Positions 8,264-17,457 of a DNA stretch of 64,000 nucleotides are shown in pieces. The first letter of the stretch is position 1. Each line of letters starts with the position of its first letter. The DNA comes from DATGZH01 sp035297265 (lineage in GTDB: Bacteria > Actinomycetota > Acidimicrobiia > Acidimicrobiales > RAAP-2). A model generated the notes under the pieces. The model did not search any database. It saw nothing but the letters and a program-made list of their open reading frames with translations, and was not told where the DNA came from. The stretch covers positions 1 through 64,000 of the forward strand of contig DATGZH010000027.1 in NCBI GenBank assembly GCA_035297265.1, written 5' to 3'. Position numbers and translations under genes: made by a program.

Positions 8264-9133
8264 GTGAGCGGGCCGACGGGCGGGCCCGGCGCGCCGTCGG
8301 CCGCCACCACCGTCGTCGGGGTGATCGGGGACCCCGTGGCCCACTCGCTGTCACCGCTCCTCCACAACACGGCGTTCGCCGCGCTCGGTCTCGACTGGGT
8401 GTCGGTCGGCTTCCCCGTGCCCGCCGGCGAGGCGCCGGCCGCGCTCGCCGGCGCCCGGGCCCTCGGGCTGGCCGGGCTCTCGGTGACGATGCCGCACAAG
8501 GACGCGGTGGCCGACCTGGTCGACGAGTGCACCGCGGTGGCCCGTCGGCTCGGTGCGGTCAACTGCGTCATCCGGCGCAAGGGACGGTTCGTCGGCGACA
8601 ACACCGACGGCGAGGGGTTCGTGGCCTCGCTCCGCCGCGGCGCGACGTTCGAGCCGGCCGGGCGGCGTTGCCTCGTGGCCGGGGCCGGCGGGGCGGCCCG
8701 GGCCGTCGTGCTCGCCCTCGCCGAGGCCGGGGCGGCCGAGGTGGTCGTGGTCAACCGCACCCCGGGCCGGGCGGAGACCGCGGCCGCCCTGGCCGGGTCG
8801 GTCGGCCGAGTGGGCCGGCCGGAGGAGGCCGGTTCGTTCGACCTCGTGGTCAACGCCACGCCCCTCGGGATGGCCGGGGCGGGCGCCCCCGGGGCCGAGC
8901 CCGTCGACCCGGCGCTCCTCCACCCCGGCCAGCTCGTGGTCGACCTCGTCTACGCGCCCAGGCGCACCCCCTGGCTGGCCCGAGCCGAGGGCCGCGGCGC
9001 CGTTGCGCTCTCGGGGCTCGGGATGCTCGTCCACCAGGCGGCGGCCCAGCTCCGGCGGTGGACCGGGGAGGAGCCACCCACCGATCGTTTGTGGGAAGTC
9101 GCGACGGCGGCGACCGACGCTGCCCCTGGCTGA
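8264..9133 (+). CDS. aroE: Shikimate dehydrogenase
   Basis: 289 aa from the GTG one base after the mltG stop. Reduces 3-dehydroshikimate with NADPH in the shikimate pathway. Visible motifs: substrate site HSLSPLLHN, catalytic Lys in TMPHK, NTDGEGF, the nucleotide loop GAGGAARAV with VVNRT after beta-2, and NATPLGM. Supplies chorismate to menF and trpE, which are both in this window. Confidence 0.95.
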   Translation: MSGPTGGPGAPSAATTVVGVIGDPVAHSLSPLLHNTAFAALGLDWVSVGFPVPAGEAPAALAGARALGLAGLSVTMPHKDAVADLVDECTAVARRLGAVNCVIRRKGRFVGDNTDGEGFVASLRRGATFEPAGRRCLVAGAGGAARAVVLALAEAGAAEVVVVNRTPGRAETAAALAGSVGRVGRPEEAGSFDLVVNATPLGMAGAGAPGAEPVDPALLHPGQLVVDLVYAPRRTPWLARAEGRGAVALSGLGMLVHQAAAQLRRWTGEEPPTDRLWEVATAATDAAPG

Positions 9134-9194
9134 AGCGGTAGTCAACATGGACTAGTCGGTGGGGGATGCACAGGCGTCGGGCCCCTCGGGCGCG

Positions 9195-9200
9195 TACTGT
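9195..9200 (+). promoter_or_regulatory. Putative -10 (TACTGT) for the diguanylate cyclase gene
   Basis: TACTGT lies 47 nt before the GTG start. The predicted leader contains a small GCCGC-TTCG-GCGGC hairpin (about 9216-9229) and a GAGAGGGGA ribosome binding site. No clear -35. Confidence 0.35.
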
Positions 9201-9247
9201 AGAGGAGGCGGAGGGCCGCTTCGGCGGCTCGAGAGGGGAACATCACC

Positions 9248-10717
9248 GTGCAACCAGGCGGGGGCGCGGCCGCAAGCCACCCTAGGCCGCGGCTGGAATT
9301 CAAAGGCGAGCTGGACGGTCCCAACGCGGCCGCCTCGCTGCGCAGCGTCGTCCTCCTGTTCCTCCTCCTGCCCGTCTCGTTGATCGTGGCCTTCGCCTAC
9401 CGGCCCGGCGTGCGCTCGTGGCCGGCCCTCTGGACCTCGGTCGGCCTGGCGGCGGTGCTCCTCGCCCGGATGGCCTACGACGCCCACCAGCTGCGGCAGG
9501 GCCACCTGGAGACCTTCCGACCGGGGCTCCTCCTCCTCGAGGTGGTCATGGCCACCGCGGCCTACGGCGCGCTCGCCGTGGCCGTCGGGTTCCACAACGG
9601 GGTGTTCCTCCTCGTGGCCTGCACGCCGTTCCTCCTCACGTCGATCGTCGGCGGCCAGCTGATGATGGACCTGGCCTGGTTGGCCCTCGTGACCACACTC
9701 GCCATCGCCACCGGCCTCCAGTTGCCGGCCCTCGACACCGCGTTCATCACCGGTGTGTTCGCCGCGGTGTTCGCGGTGATCGGCGTGATGATCGACCTCA
9801 CGGTGCGCGGCATCCGCTACTCGGCCGACGTGAACCAGGCGCTGGCCGAGGTGGCCTCGCACGCCTCGAACCTGCGCGAGTGGCCACAGGGTCTGGCCCC
9901 GATCGCCCAGAAGCTGGCCTTCGCCATGAACGTCGACCGTTACGCCGTCATCACCCGGGCCCCGCACGGACGGCCCGAGCGCGACCTCATCTGGCCCAAC
10001 CCCGAGTGGGCCGACTGGACCGTGCTCGGCGACCTGCCCGAGCGGGCGCTCAGCAGCGGCCACACCGTGACCGAGGGCGAGCTCTACGCGGTGCCCGCCC
10101 TCTCCTCGGGGGCGGGCCTCGTGATGGTGGTGCCGACCCACGTCCACGGGGTGCCGGTCGACACCAACCCGGCGGTCACCGCCGCCGCCCTGCTCGCCAC
10201 GATGCGCGACCGGGCCCTCGTCGTGGCCGGCCTTGTCGACCTGGCCAACTCCGACGCCCTCACGGGGGTGGCCAACCGGCGCAAGCTCTTCGAGGTGCTG
10301 CCCCAGGAGCTCGTGCGGGCCGGCCCGGGCAAGCCCCTCAGCGTGGTCATGATCGACCTCGACCACTTCAAGCAGTACAACGACCGGTTCGGCCACACGG
10401 CCGGTGACCAGCTGCTCCGGCTCTTCGCCGAGCGGGTGACCGCCCGGTTGCGCGGCCAGGACCTCGTGGCCCGCTTCGGCGGCGAGGAGTTCGTGCTCGT
10501 TCTCCCCGACACCGATATCGACTCGGCCACCCTCCTCGTCGAGGCCGTCCGCTCGCTCGGGGCCGGGGCCGACCCCGACGGCAACCGGGTGACGTTCTCG
10601 GCCGGCATCGCCGCGTGGGACGGCGCCGAGTCGGTGGACGACCTCGTGCTCCGGGCCGACACCAGCCTCTACGCCGCCAAGTTCCACGGCCGCGACCGGG
10701 TGATGGCCCTGCCATAG
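9248..10717 (+). CDS. Membrane-bound diguanylate cyclase (GGDEF)
   Basis: 489 aa, GTG start. Residues ~33-185 contain several membrane helices. Residues ~195-325 form a soluble GAF-like linker (inferred). The GGDEF domain occupies ~335-489, with DALTGVANRR, the Mg-binding IDLDHFKQYND and an intact GGEEF at 411-415. The product-inhibition I-site RxxD (RGQD, 402-405) is in the right place. It should make cyclic di-GMP and be feedback inhibited. No EAL domain is fused and no obvious partner is adjacent. Confidence 0.92.
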   Translation: MQPGGGAAASHPRPRLEFKGELDGPNAAASLRSVVLLFLLLPVSLIVAFAYRPGVRSWPALWTSVGLAAVLLARMAYDAHQLRQGHLETFRPGLLLLEVVMATAAYGALAVAVGFHNGVFLLVACTPFLLTSIVGGQLMMDLAWLALVTTLAIATGLQLPALDTAFITGVFAAVFAVIGVMIDLTVRGIRYSADVNQALAEVASHASNLREWPQGLAPIAQKLAFAMNVDRYAVITRAPHGRPERDLIWPNPEWADWTVLGDLPERALSSGHTVTEGELYAVPALSSGAGLVMVVPTHVHGVPVDTNPAVTAAALLATMRDRALVVAGLVDLANSDALTGVANRRKLFEVLPQELVRAGPGKPLSVVMIDLDHFKQYNDRFGHTAGDQLLRLFAERVTARLRGQDLVARFGGEEFVLVLPDTDIDSATLLVEAVRSLGAGADPDGNRVTFSAGIAAWDGAESVDDLVLRADTSLYAAKFHGRDRVMALP

Positions 10718-10727
10718 AGGTTCCCGG

Positions 10728-10970
10728 TTCGCCGAACCAGCGCCCCTGAACGAACCCATCGTCGGCATGGCGCCGAGGCCCGACGGCGGCGGCTCTTGGT
10801 TCGTGGCCGCCGACGGCGGCGTGTGCAACCTCGGCGACGCCGCTCCCACGGTTGGCTGGGCGGCACGAGCTCTGCCGACCCGATGGTGTCCCTGATCGCC
10901 GACCGGCGAGTGGGTGGGGCCGACCGAGATTACGTCGGAGACGGTGTGTCGCTCTTCGCCGGGGCCGGTG
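10728..10970 (+). pseudogene. Frameshifted remnant of a GYW-repeat protein
   Basis: The first frame reads PLNEPIVGMAPRPDGGG-SWFVAADGG, a clear match to the GYW..ASDGG repeat of the gene at 2-832. Near 10845 the similarity jumps to another frame, reading GWLGGTSSADPMVSLIADRR and on to GDGVSLFAGAGE, which aligns with the next repeat. There is no start codon or signal peptide. It is probably the decayed end of a repeat protein left after the diguanylate cyclase gene. Confidence 0.65.
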
Positions 10971-10998
10971 AGCGGGTGTGCTCCCCGAAGCGGGGCCT

Positions 10999-11982
10999 TC
11001 AGTCCGACGCTGCCGTCGTCGGCGAAGAATCCGCGGCGCCGACCGGCCAGAGGCCGTCGCCCATCAGCGCGCTGACGCAGGCCTCTCGGAGCTTGCGCTC
11101 GAGCGGCGCCCGGTTCGTCGTCGAGGTACGCAGGCCCACCCGGATGGTGCAGGTGGTCCCGTCGCTCGCCACGATGCCGAGCACCTCGGGCGGCTCGGTG
11201 CACGACGTCGAGAAGCGCGGGCTCGCCGCCACGCCGGCGGCCGCGGTGGCCACGACGGTGTGCACCCGGTCGAGGTCGGCAGCGGCCGTCGGGCTGAAGA
11301 CGAGCTCGACGATGGCCTTGGCCCAGCCGCGCGAGACGTTGCCCAACTTGCGAATGTCGCCGTTCGGTACATACCAGACGGTCCCGTCGTCCCCCCGCAG
11401 ACGGGTGACGCGGAGCCGGAGGTCCTCGACGACGCCGGTCGTTCCGTCGACCGTGATCGTGTCGCCGATGCCGTACTGGTCCTCGAGCGTGAGGAGGAAA
11501 CCCGACAGGTTGTCCCGCACGAGCTGCTGGGCCCCGAAGGCCACCACGGCGGCGATGACGGTGGCACTCGCCAGTATCGGCGTCAGGTTGATCCCGAGCG
11601 TGCTCAGCACGATGAGCACCGCCACCACGTAGACGAAGACCCGCCAGAGGTTGGCCACGAGGAGGGCGGTGGCCGTGGCCCGCGAGGTGGACCGGGGGGT
11701 AGGGGAGCGGTCGGCCGCCCGTTCGATGACCCGGCCGAGGTGGTGGCGGATGGCCTTCGCCCCGAGCTGGGCCACGAGGATGGCCAGGACCACGATGATG
11801 ATGACGGCCAGCGGCCGAACGACGAAGTCGACCACCGTCTTGGCCGTCGAAGGATCGACGCCGGCCTTCACCAAAAGGTCGTAGAACCAGCCCGTGTCCT
11901 GGGGCAATTGGATGGTCGTCGACGCCGTGACCAGGACTTCGTGGCCTGGGAGGGGGCCGGTCGCAAGAGGGGACGGGGCCAT
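10999..11982 (-). CDS. MscS-family mechanosensitive channel
   Basis: 327 aa. Two to three membrane helices occupy ~45-150, and the pore-lining helix region AVVAFGAQQLVRDNLSGFLL is followed by the beta domain (QYGIGDTITVDGTTGVVED, WYVPNGDIRKLGNVSRGW) typical of small-conductance MscS proteins. It should release solutes on hypo-osmotic shock. The start is divergent from rodA. GAGAAT 7 nt before the ATG resembles the leaderless -10 pattern. Its 3' end abuts the repeat remnant. Confidence 0.9.
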   Translation of the reverse strand: MAPSPLATGPLPGHEVLVTASTTIQLPQDTGWFYDLLVKAGVDPSTAKTVVDFVVRPLAVIIIVVLAILVAQLGAKAIRHHLGRVIERAADRSPTPRSTSRATATALLVANLWRVFVYVVAVLIVLSTLGINLTPILASATVIAAVVAFGAQQLVRDNLSGFLLTLEDQYGIGDTITVDGTTGVVEDLRLRVTRLRGDDGTVWYVPNGDIRKLGNVSRGWAKAIVELVFSPTAAADLDRVHTVVATAAAGVAASPRFSTSCTEPPEVLGIVASDGTTCTIRVGLRTSTTNRAPLERKLREACVSALMGDGLWPVGAADSSPTTAASD

Positions 11983-12014
11983 GGCGGATATTCTCTACCC
12001 CCGGTGCAGCCTCG

Positions 12015-13145
12015 GTGACGACCATCCCCCGGAGCCGTCAGGCGTCCGTCTTCCGCCTCGACCTCGTGCTCGTGTTCAGCGCGATGCTGGCCGCGTCCAT
12101 CGGCGTGGTCATGGTGTACACCGCCACCCGGGGCAACCTCTTGGCCCAGGGCTTCGACCCGCACTACTTCTTGAAGCGCCAGGCCCTCTTCGTCCTGCTC
12201 GGCCTCTTCGCGATGGCCGTCCTGACGCTGTTCGACTACCGCCGCTTCGAGCAGTTGGGCACGGCCATCTACATCCTCCTCGTGCTCTCCCTCGTCGGGG
12301 TCCTCGCCGTCGGCTCCTCGGCCCACGGCTCGGCCCGGTGGTTCAACGTCGGGCCCCTCCAGATCGAGCCCTCGGAGTTCGCCGTCCTCGGCCTCGTCGT
12401 GGCGGTGGGCACCTACTGCGCCCGCCGCGAGGAAGGGCTCACCTGGACGGACGTCATCAAGGTGCTCGCCCTCGGGGCCGTCCCCATCCTCCTCGTCATG
12501 AAGCAGCCCGACCTCGGGACGGCGATCATCATGCTGATCGTCCTCCTCGTGATGCTGGCCGTGGCCGGGCTCCCGGCGCGGATCCTCCTCCTCCTCGTCG
12601 TCGGGATCTTCGTGGCCGGCGTGCTGGCGCTGAAGGTCGGGCTCCTCCACCAGTACCAGCTGGCCCGGCTGACGAGCTTCCTCCACCCGAACTCGAGACA
12701 GGCGAGCATCCAACCGGCCATCTACAACGTCCAGCAGTCCAAGATCGCCATCGGCTCGGGCGGGCTCTGGGGAAAGGGGCTCCTGCACGGGACCCAGACA
12801 AACCTCGGCTACGTCCCCTTCGAGCAGACTGACTTCATCTTCAGCGCGGTGGGCGAGCAGCTCGGCTTCGTGGGCTCGACCCTCGTCCTCTCGGTCCTCG
12901 GCATCGTCGGATGGCGCATCCTGCGGGCGGCCCAGCTCTCCCGGGACACCTTCGGCCGGCTCCTCTGCGCCGGCATCTTCACGTTCTTCGCCTACAGCGT
13001 GTTCCAGAACGTGGGGATGAACACCGGGATCATGCCGGTCACCGGGATCCCGCTCCCCTTCATCTCCTACGGCGGGTCGGCCTCCCTCGTGTTCTTCGCC
13101 GGGGTCGGGATCGCCCTCAGCGTCTACGCCCGCCGGGCCGGCTGA
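12015..13145 (+). CDS. rodA: Rod-shape SEDS peptidoglycan glycosyltransferase
   Basis: 376 aa, about ten membrane helices. SEDS features: GSARWFNVGPLQIEPSE, KQPDLGTA, QQSKIAIGSGGLWGKG, the FEQTDFIFSAVGEQLG loop containing the catalytic Asp, and the C-terminal GIPLPFISYGGSA. RodA polymerises lipid II together with a class B PBP. No PBP gene is adjacent. A DUF151 gene follows 7 bp later, and a second SEDS gene faces it. The GTG start lacks a good ribosome binding site, so the exact start is less sure. Confidence 0.92.
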   Translation: MTTIPRSRQASVFRLDLVLVFSAMLAASIGVVMVYTATRGNLLAQGFDPHYFLKRQALFVLLGLFAMAVLTLFDYRRFEQLGTAIYILLVLSLVGVLAVGSSAHGSARWFNVGPLQIEPSEFAVLGLVVAVGTYCARREEGLTWTDVIKVLALGAVPILLVMKQPDLGTAIIMLIVLLVMLAVAGLPARILLLLVVGIFVAGVLALKVGLLHQYQLARLTSFLHPNSRQASIQPAIYNVQQSKIAIGSGGLWGKGLLHGTQTNLGYVPFEQTDFIFSAVGEQLGFVGSTLVLSVLGIVGWRILRAAQLSRDTFGRLLCAGIFTFFAYSVFQNVGMNTGIMPVTGIPLPFISYGGSASLVFFAGVGIALSVYARRAG

Positions 13146-13152
13146 GACGCCC

Positions 13153-13647
13153 GTGAGCGAGCAGCTGGCCGGGGACGACGAGGCGCCCCCGCCGGCGACC
13201 GAGCCCGTGCCGCCCACCGCGGTCTTCCGGCTCGTCGAGGTGGTCGAGGCGACGGTGACGCTCCCCGCCAACCACGCCGTCGTCGAGCTGCAGGAGGCCG
13301 AGCCCCCTTACCGGAGCCTGTCGCTGCCGATCGGCCTGGCCGAGGGGGTGGCGCTGAGCCAGGCCCTCCACAAGATCCCGACGCCTCGGCCCTTCACCCA
13401 CGAGCTCTTCACCACGGTGCTCGAGCGCTTCGCCCTCGACATCGTGGCCGTGCGGCTGGTCGGCCGTACGGGCGGCACCTACCAGGCCGAGCTGGACCTC
13501 CGTGGCCCGAGCGGCCGGGCCGTCCTCGACTGCCGGCCCTCCGACGCCATGGTGCTCGCCCTGCGCCAGCTGGTGGCGGCGCCCGTGCTCGTCGACGACC
13601 GCCTCCTCGCCACCGACGACGACGTCGTGCCGATGGGGCCGGCGTAG
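13153..13647 (+). CDS. Bifunctional nuclease domain (DUF151) protein
   Basis: 164 aa, GTG start 7 bp after rodA. The BFN/DUF151 core is clear: LPIGLAEGVALSQALH, RPFTHELFTTVLERF and CRPSDAMVLALRQ. Some plant and bacterial BFN proteins have RNase/DNase activity; the actinobacterial versions are uncharacterised. It has an acidic/Pro-rich N-terminus of ~20 aa. It is probably co-transcribed with rodA. Confidence 0.85.
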   Translation: MSEQLAGDDEAPPPATEPVPPTAVFRLVEVVEATVTLPANHAVVELQEAEPPYRSLSLPIGLAEGVALSQALHKIPTPRPFTHELFTTVLERFALDIVAVRLVGRTGGTYQAELDLRGPSGRAVLDCRPSDAMVLALRQLVAAPVLVDDRLLATDDDVVPMGPA

Positions 13648-13658
13648 GGGCTCGCCGG

Positions 13659-15041
13659 TCAGAGGGCGACGACGAAGGCCTTCTCGCCGGGCTGGCTCAC
13701 CCCCGAGGCCACCTCGGCCGGCGTGCTCGAGCCCTCCTCGGAGATCCGCATGAGCAGCGCGATGAGCACGTAGTTGGCCACGAGCGCCGAGCCGCCGTAG
13801 GCCATGAAGGGCAGCGTGATCCCGGTGAAGGGGAGCAGCCGCAGGACCCCGGCCATGATGAAGAAGGCCTGGAAGCCCAAGATGAGCGTGAGGCCCGTGG
13901 CCACGAGCCGCGAGAAGTCCGTCCGGGCGGTCTGGGCGATGCGCAGGCCCGTGCCCACGAGGAGCAGGTAGCCGATCACCACCGCGCTGGCCCCGATGAA
14001 GCCCATCTCCTCGCCGATGCCGGCGAAGATCATGTCGCTCCACACGTAGGGGACGACGAGCGAGGAGGGGGCGAGCCCGAAACCGGTGCCGCCCACGCCG
14101 CCCGTGCCGAGGGCGAACCAGGCGTGGCCCAGCTGGTAGCCGGTGGTGTTGAGCGTCTTCCAGGGGTCGAGCCAGATCGTCACCCGCTCGTGCACCTGGC
14201 CGAACAGGTGGGCGGTGACGTAGGCCCCCGCGGCGAAGAGCACGACGCCGAGCACGAGGTAGCCGAAGCGCCCGGTGGCGATCCAGAGGAGGGCGATGAA
14301 GAGGGTGAAGATGAGCATGGCGAAACCGATGTCGTTCTCCACCCCGATGATGAACATGGCGAAGCCCCAAGCCACGATGATCGGCACGAGGGGCCGCGGG
14401 TCGACCACGAGGCGGTTGCCGAGCCGGGCGGTCGGGATCGAGAGGAGCTCTTTCTTCTCGGCGAAGTAGGAGGCGAAGAAGATGCAGAGGAGGAGCTTGG
14501 CGATCTCGACCGGCTGGAACGAGGCCGAGCCGAGGCGGATCCAGAGGCGGGCGCCGTTGACCTCCTTGCCCAGATGGGGCACGAGGGGGGCCAGCATGAG
14601 CAGGGCGGCCAAAAGGAGGAGCAGGTAGCGGTAGCGGTCGAGGTCGCGCGAGCGCCGGATGACGAGGAGCGTGAGGACGTAGGCCACCACCGCGATGGCC
14701 GTCCAGCCCGACTGCAGCTTGGCGAAGGAGGGCTCCCACCGGGCGATGACCACGTAGCCGATCCCGTTCAGGAGGACGGCGATCGGCAGCACCACCGGGT
14801 GGGCGTTGGGCACCAACCAGCGGTTGGCCAGGTGGGCGAGGAGGGAGAGGCCCACGAGCGCCCCGAGGAAGGGCCCCAGGTGGGGCGGGATGTGTGAGTA
14901 CTGCCCCTCTGAGGCGAGCAGGTAGCAGAGGACGATAATGATGTTGGCGAAGACGAGAAGGCCCAGCTCAGTGCGGCGCTTCGGCTTCGGGCCCCGGGGC
15001 CACCGTGGGATGATCGGCGCTCGTTTGGGCGGGCCCGGCAC
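13659..15041 (-). CDS. Second SEDS-family protein (FtsW/RodA type)
   Basis: 460 aa, a longer SEDS protein with about twelve membrane helices. It has a basic cytoplasmic N-terminus (KRAPIIPRWPRGPKPKRR), NGARLWIRLGSASFQPVEIAK, SDMIFAGIGEEMGFIG with the conserved Asp, and GITLPFMAYGGSA. Length and N-terminus resemble the actinobacterial FtsW/RodA found beside pknA/pknB genes, but those neighbours are absent here. The GTG start has TACCAT 7 nt upstream (leaderless pattern). It is convergent with rodA-DUF151 and divergent from ppk1. Confidence 0.88.
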   Translation of the reverse strand: MPGPPKRAPIIPRWPRGPKPKRRTELGLLVFANIIIVLCYLLASEGQYSHIPPHLGPFLGALVGLSLLAHLANRWLVPNAHPVVLPIAVLLNGIGYVVIARWEPSFAKLQSGWTAIAVVAYVLTLLVIRRSRDLDRYRYLLLLLAALLMLAPLVPHLGKEVNGARLWIRLGSASFQPVEIAKLLLCIFFASYFAEKKELLSIPTARLGNRLVVDPRPLVPIIVAWGFAMFIIGVENDIGFAMLIFTLFIALLWIATGRFGYLVLGVVLFAAGAYVTAHLFGQVHERVTIWLDPWKTLNTTGYQLGHAWFALGTGGVGGTGFGLAPSSLVVPYVWSDMIFAGIGEEMGFIGASAVVIGYLLLVGTGLRIAQTARTDFSRLVATGLTLILGFQAFFIMAGVLRLLPFTGITLPFMAYGGSALVANYVLIALLMRISEEGSSTPAEVASGVSQPGEKAFVVAL

Positions 15042-15048
15042 CTCGCCG

Positions 15049-15054
15049 ATGGTA
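15049..15054 (-). promoter_or_regulatory. -10-like TACCAT before the SEDS gene
   Basis: Read on the minus strand, TACCAT is followed by 7 nt and the GTG start at 15041, with no Shine-Dalgarno. Confidence 0.45.
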
Positions 15055-15086
15055 GCGGCGGGAGTACGATCGCAGGCGGAGACCCC

Positions 15087-17345
15087 ATGGCTTTGAACAA
15101 GACGACGACTGCGCTGCCCAAGTCAGCGAGCGACCCCGACGCGGCCCCGGCGCGCCGCACGGGCACGGCCGTCGCCGACGGCGGGCCGACCGAGGCCAAG
15201 CCCACCAAGGCGGCCGAGCAGGCCACCGTCGAGTCCTTCGGCTTCCAGCGCTTCACCAACCGCGAGGTGTCGCGGCTCGACTTCGGGGCCCGGCTGCTCG
15301 ACCTCTCCGAGGACGAGCGGGTGCCGCTCCTCGAGCGGGTCAAGTTCATGGCCATCTTCTCGGAGCTCCTCGACGAGTTCTTCCAGGTGCGGGTGGCCGG
15401 CCTCGACGACCAGGTGGCGGCGGGCGTGCGCACCCGCTCGGCCGACGGCCTCCGGCCCGGGGAGCAGCTGAAGGTCATCCGGGCCCGGGTGGAGGACCTC
15501 GTGGCCCGCCAGGACCGCATCTTCTTGGACCAGCTGGAACCGGCCCTGGCCGCGGCGGGGGTACGGCTGTCCGGTTGGTCCACGCTCGACGACGACGACC
15601 GGAGCTACCTCGTCGACGTGTTCCACCGCCAGATCTTCCCGGTCCTCACCCCACTCGCCGTCGACCCGGGCCACCCCTTCCCCTACATCTCGAACCTGTC
15701 CCTCAACCTCGTGGTCGAGGTGGGCGACCCTGTCACCGGCGAGCAGCGCATCGCCCGGGTGAAGGTGCCCCCGGTCCTCCCGCGCTTCGTGGTCATGCCG
15801 GACGGCGAGCGGTTCGTGCCGCTGGAGCAGGTGATCGCGGCGCACCTCGACACGCTCTTCCCTGGGATGACCGTGGGCGAGCACCAGACCTTCCGGGTGA
15901 CCCGCAATGCCGACCTGGCGGTCGAGGAGGACGAGGCCGACGACCTCCTCGTGGCGGTCGAGATGGAGCTGCGGCGCCGCCGCTTCGGTCGGGCGGTGCG
16001 GCTCGAGATCGACGTGGCGGCGAGCGACGACGTGTGCGAGCTCCTCACGGCCGAGCTCGAGGTGTCCCGGGACGGCGTCTACCGGGTCGAGGCGCCGATC
16101 GGCCTCGACGGCCTCTGGGCGGTCTACGGCCTCGACCGGCCCGACCTCCACGAGGAGACCTGGACGCCCATGACCCCGCCGCCCCTCGCCACGGCGGGCA
16201 ACGAGCCGAGCGACCTGTTCGCCGTGCTCCGCGAGCGCGACGTCCTCGTCCACCACCCCTACGACTCCTTCGCCACCTCGGTCGAGGCCTTCGTGGGCCA
16301 GGCGGCCGACGACCCCTTAGTCCTCGGGATCAAGCAGACCCTCTACCGGACCTCGGGCGACAGCCCGATCGTGGCCGCCCTCATCCGGGCGGCCGAGCAG
16401 GGCAAGCAGGTGGCCGCCCTCGTCGAGCTGAAGGCCCGCTTCGACGAGCAGGCCAACATCGGCTGGGCGAGAGCCCTGGAAGAGGCGGGCGTCCACGTGG
16501 TCTACGGCCTCGTCGGCCTGAAGACCCACTCGAAGACGGCCCTCGTGCTCCGGCGCGAGGACGACGAAATCCGCCGCTACTGCCACGTCGGCACCGGCAA
16601 CTACAACTCGAAGACGGCCCGGCTCTACGAGGATCTCGGCCTCCTCACCTCCGACGCCGACGTCGGCGCCGACGTGGGGGACCTCTTCAATTACCTGACC
16701 GGGTTCTCGCGCCACACCGGCTACCGGCAGCTTCTCGTCTCCCCCGTGACCCTCCGGCAGCGGGTGCTCGCCATGATCAACGAACAGGCGGAGGCCGGGC
16801 CGGCGGGGCGCATCGTGCTCAAGCTGAACGGCCTCACCGACCCGGTCATGATCGACGCCCTCTACCGGGCCTCCCGGGCCGGGGTGGCGATCGACCTCGC
16901 CATCAGGGGGCTCTGCTGCCTGCGCCCGGGCATCCCGGGGCTCTCCGAGACGATCCAGGTGCGCTCCGTCGTCGGACAGTTCCTCGAACACTCGCGTATC
17001 TACCGCTTCGGCGGGATCGACGGCGTCGTGCCCGGCTTCGTCTCGCCGGGCGACCTCCCGCCCGAGGACCACGACCACCCGCCGCTGCGCCTCCTTATCG
17101 GCTCGGCCGACCTCATGGAGCGCAACCTCGACCGCCGCATCGAGGCCCTCGTGCCGGTGCGTGACCCCGAGCTCCAGGCGCGCCTCTTGGAGGTGCTCGA
17201 CCTGGTCTTCGCCGACGACACGAACGCGTGGGTCCTGACACCGGACCGCCGCTGGCGCCGGGTGCCCACCGTGAAGGGACTGAGCGTCCAACGTCGGCTG
17301 AAGGAGCTGGCGCTCGAGCGGGCTCGCCGTCGTCGGGAGCCCTGA
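15087..17345 (+). CDS. ppk1: Polyphosphate kinase 1
   Basis: 752 aa. Reversibly transfers the ATP gamma-phosphate to polyphosphate. The N-terminal ~45 residues are low-complexity. Then come the N domain (RFTNREVSRLDFGARLL), head domain and the two catalytic C domains. His500 in HVGTGNYN is the expected phosphohistidine and His481 (LKTHSK) the second conserved His. LVHHPYDSF and IKQTLYRTSGDSPI are also typical. Monocistronic by layout: its neighbours are divergent and convergent. Confidence 0.96.
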   Translation: MALNKTTTALPKSASDPDAAPARRTGTAVADGGPTEAKPTKAAEQATVESFGFQRFTNREVSRLDFGARLLDLSEDERVPLLERVKFMAIFSELLDEFFQVRVAGLDDQVAAGVRTRSADGLRPGEQLKVIRARVEDLVARQDRIFLDQLEPALAAAGVRLSGWSTLDDDDRSYLVDVFHRQIFPVLTPLAVDPGHPFPYISNLSLNLVVEVGDPVTGEQRIARVKVPPVLPRFVVMPDGERFVPLEQVIAAHLDTLFPGMTVGEHQTFRVTRNADLAVEEDEADDLLVAVEMELRRRRFGRAVRLEIDVAASDDVCELLTAELEVSRDGVYRVEAPIGLDGLWAVYGLDRPDLHEETWTPMTPPPLATAGNEPSDLFAVLRERDVLVHHPYDSFATSVEAFVGQAADDPLVLGIKQTLYRTSGDSPIVAALIRAAEQGKQVAALVELKARFDEQANIGWARALEEAGVHVVYGLVGLKTHSKTALVLRREDDEIRRYCHVGTGNYNSKTARLYEDLGLLTSDADVGADVGDLFNYLTGFSRHTGYRQLLVSPVTLRQRVLAMINEQAEAGPAGRIVLKLNGLTDPVMIDALYRASRAGVAIDLAIRGLCCLRPGIPGLSETIQVRSVVGQFLEHSRIYRFGGIDGVVPGFVSPGDLPPEDHDHPPLRLLIGSADLMERNLDRRIEALVPVRDPELQARLLEVLDLVFADDTNAWVLTPDRRWRRVPTVKGLSVQRRLKELALERARRRREP

Positions 17346-17457
17346 GGCTTCGCCCTCTTTCGGCTGACGAGGGCGCCCCTCAGCGGTCTTTGCTCATTCT
17401 TGGTCCTGGAGGCTCGGCGAAGCGTGTCGCGGGACAGCTGCCTGGCCGCCGAACCGC

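Noticed and set aside
5797..8859. Very long open frame on the minus strand opposite alaS-ruvX-mltG-aroE
   Set aside because: Composed of low-complexity Arg/Ala/Gly/Ser/Pro runs typical of the antisense frame of GC-rich genes; the plus-strand genes are certain.
9152..12025. 957-codon minus-strand frame
   Set aside because: It covers the diguanylate cyclase and MscS genes in shadow frames, with His/Gly/Arg-rich nonsense composition.
17346..17457. Possible terminator or small RNA between ppk1 and the flippase-like gene
   Set aside because: Only weak, interrupted pairing; convergent termination is plausible but not supported by a clear hairpin.
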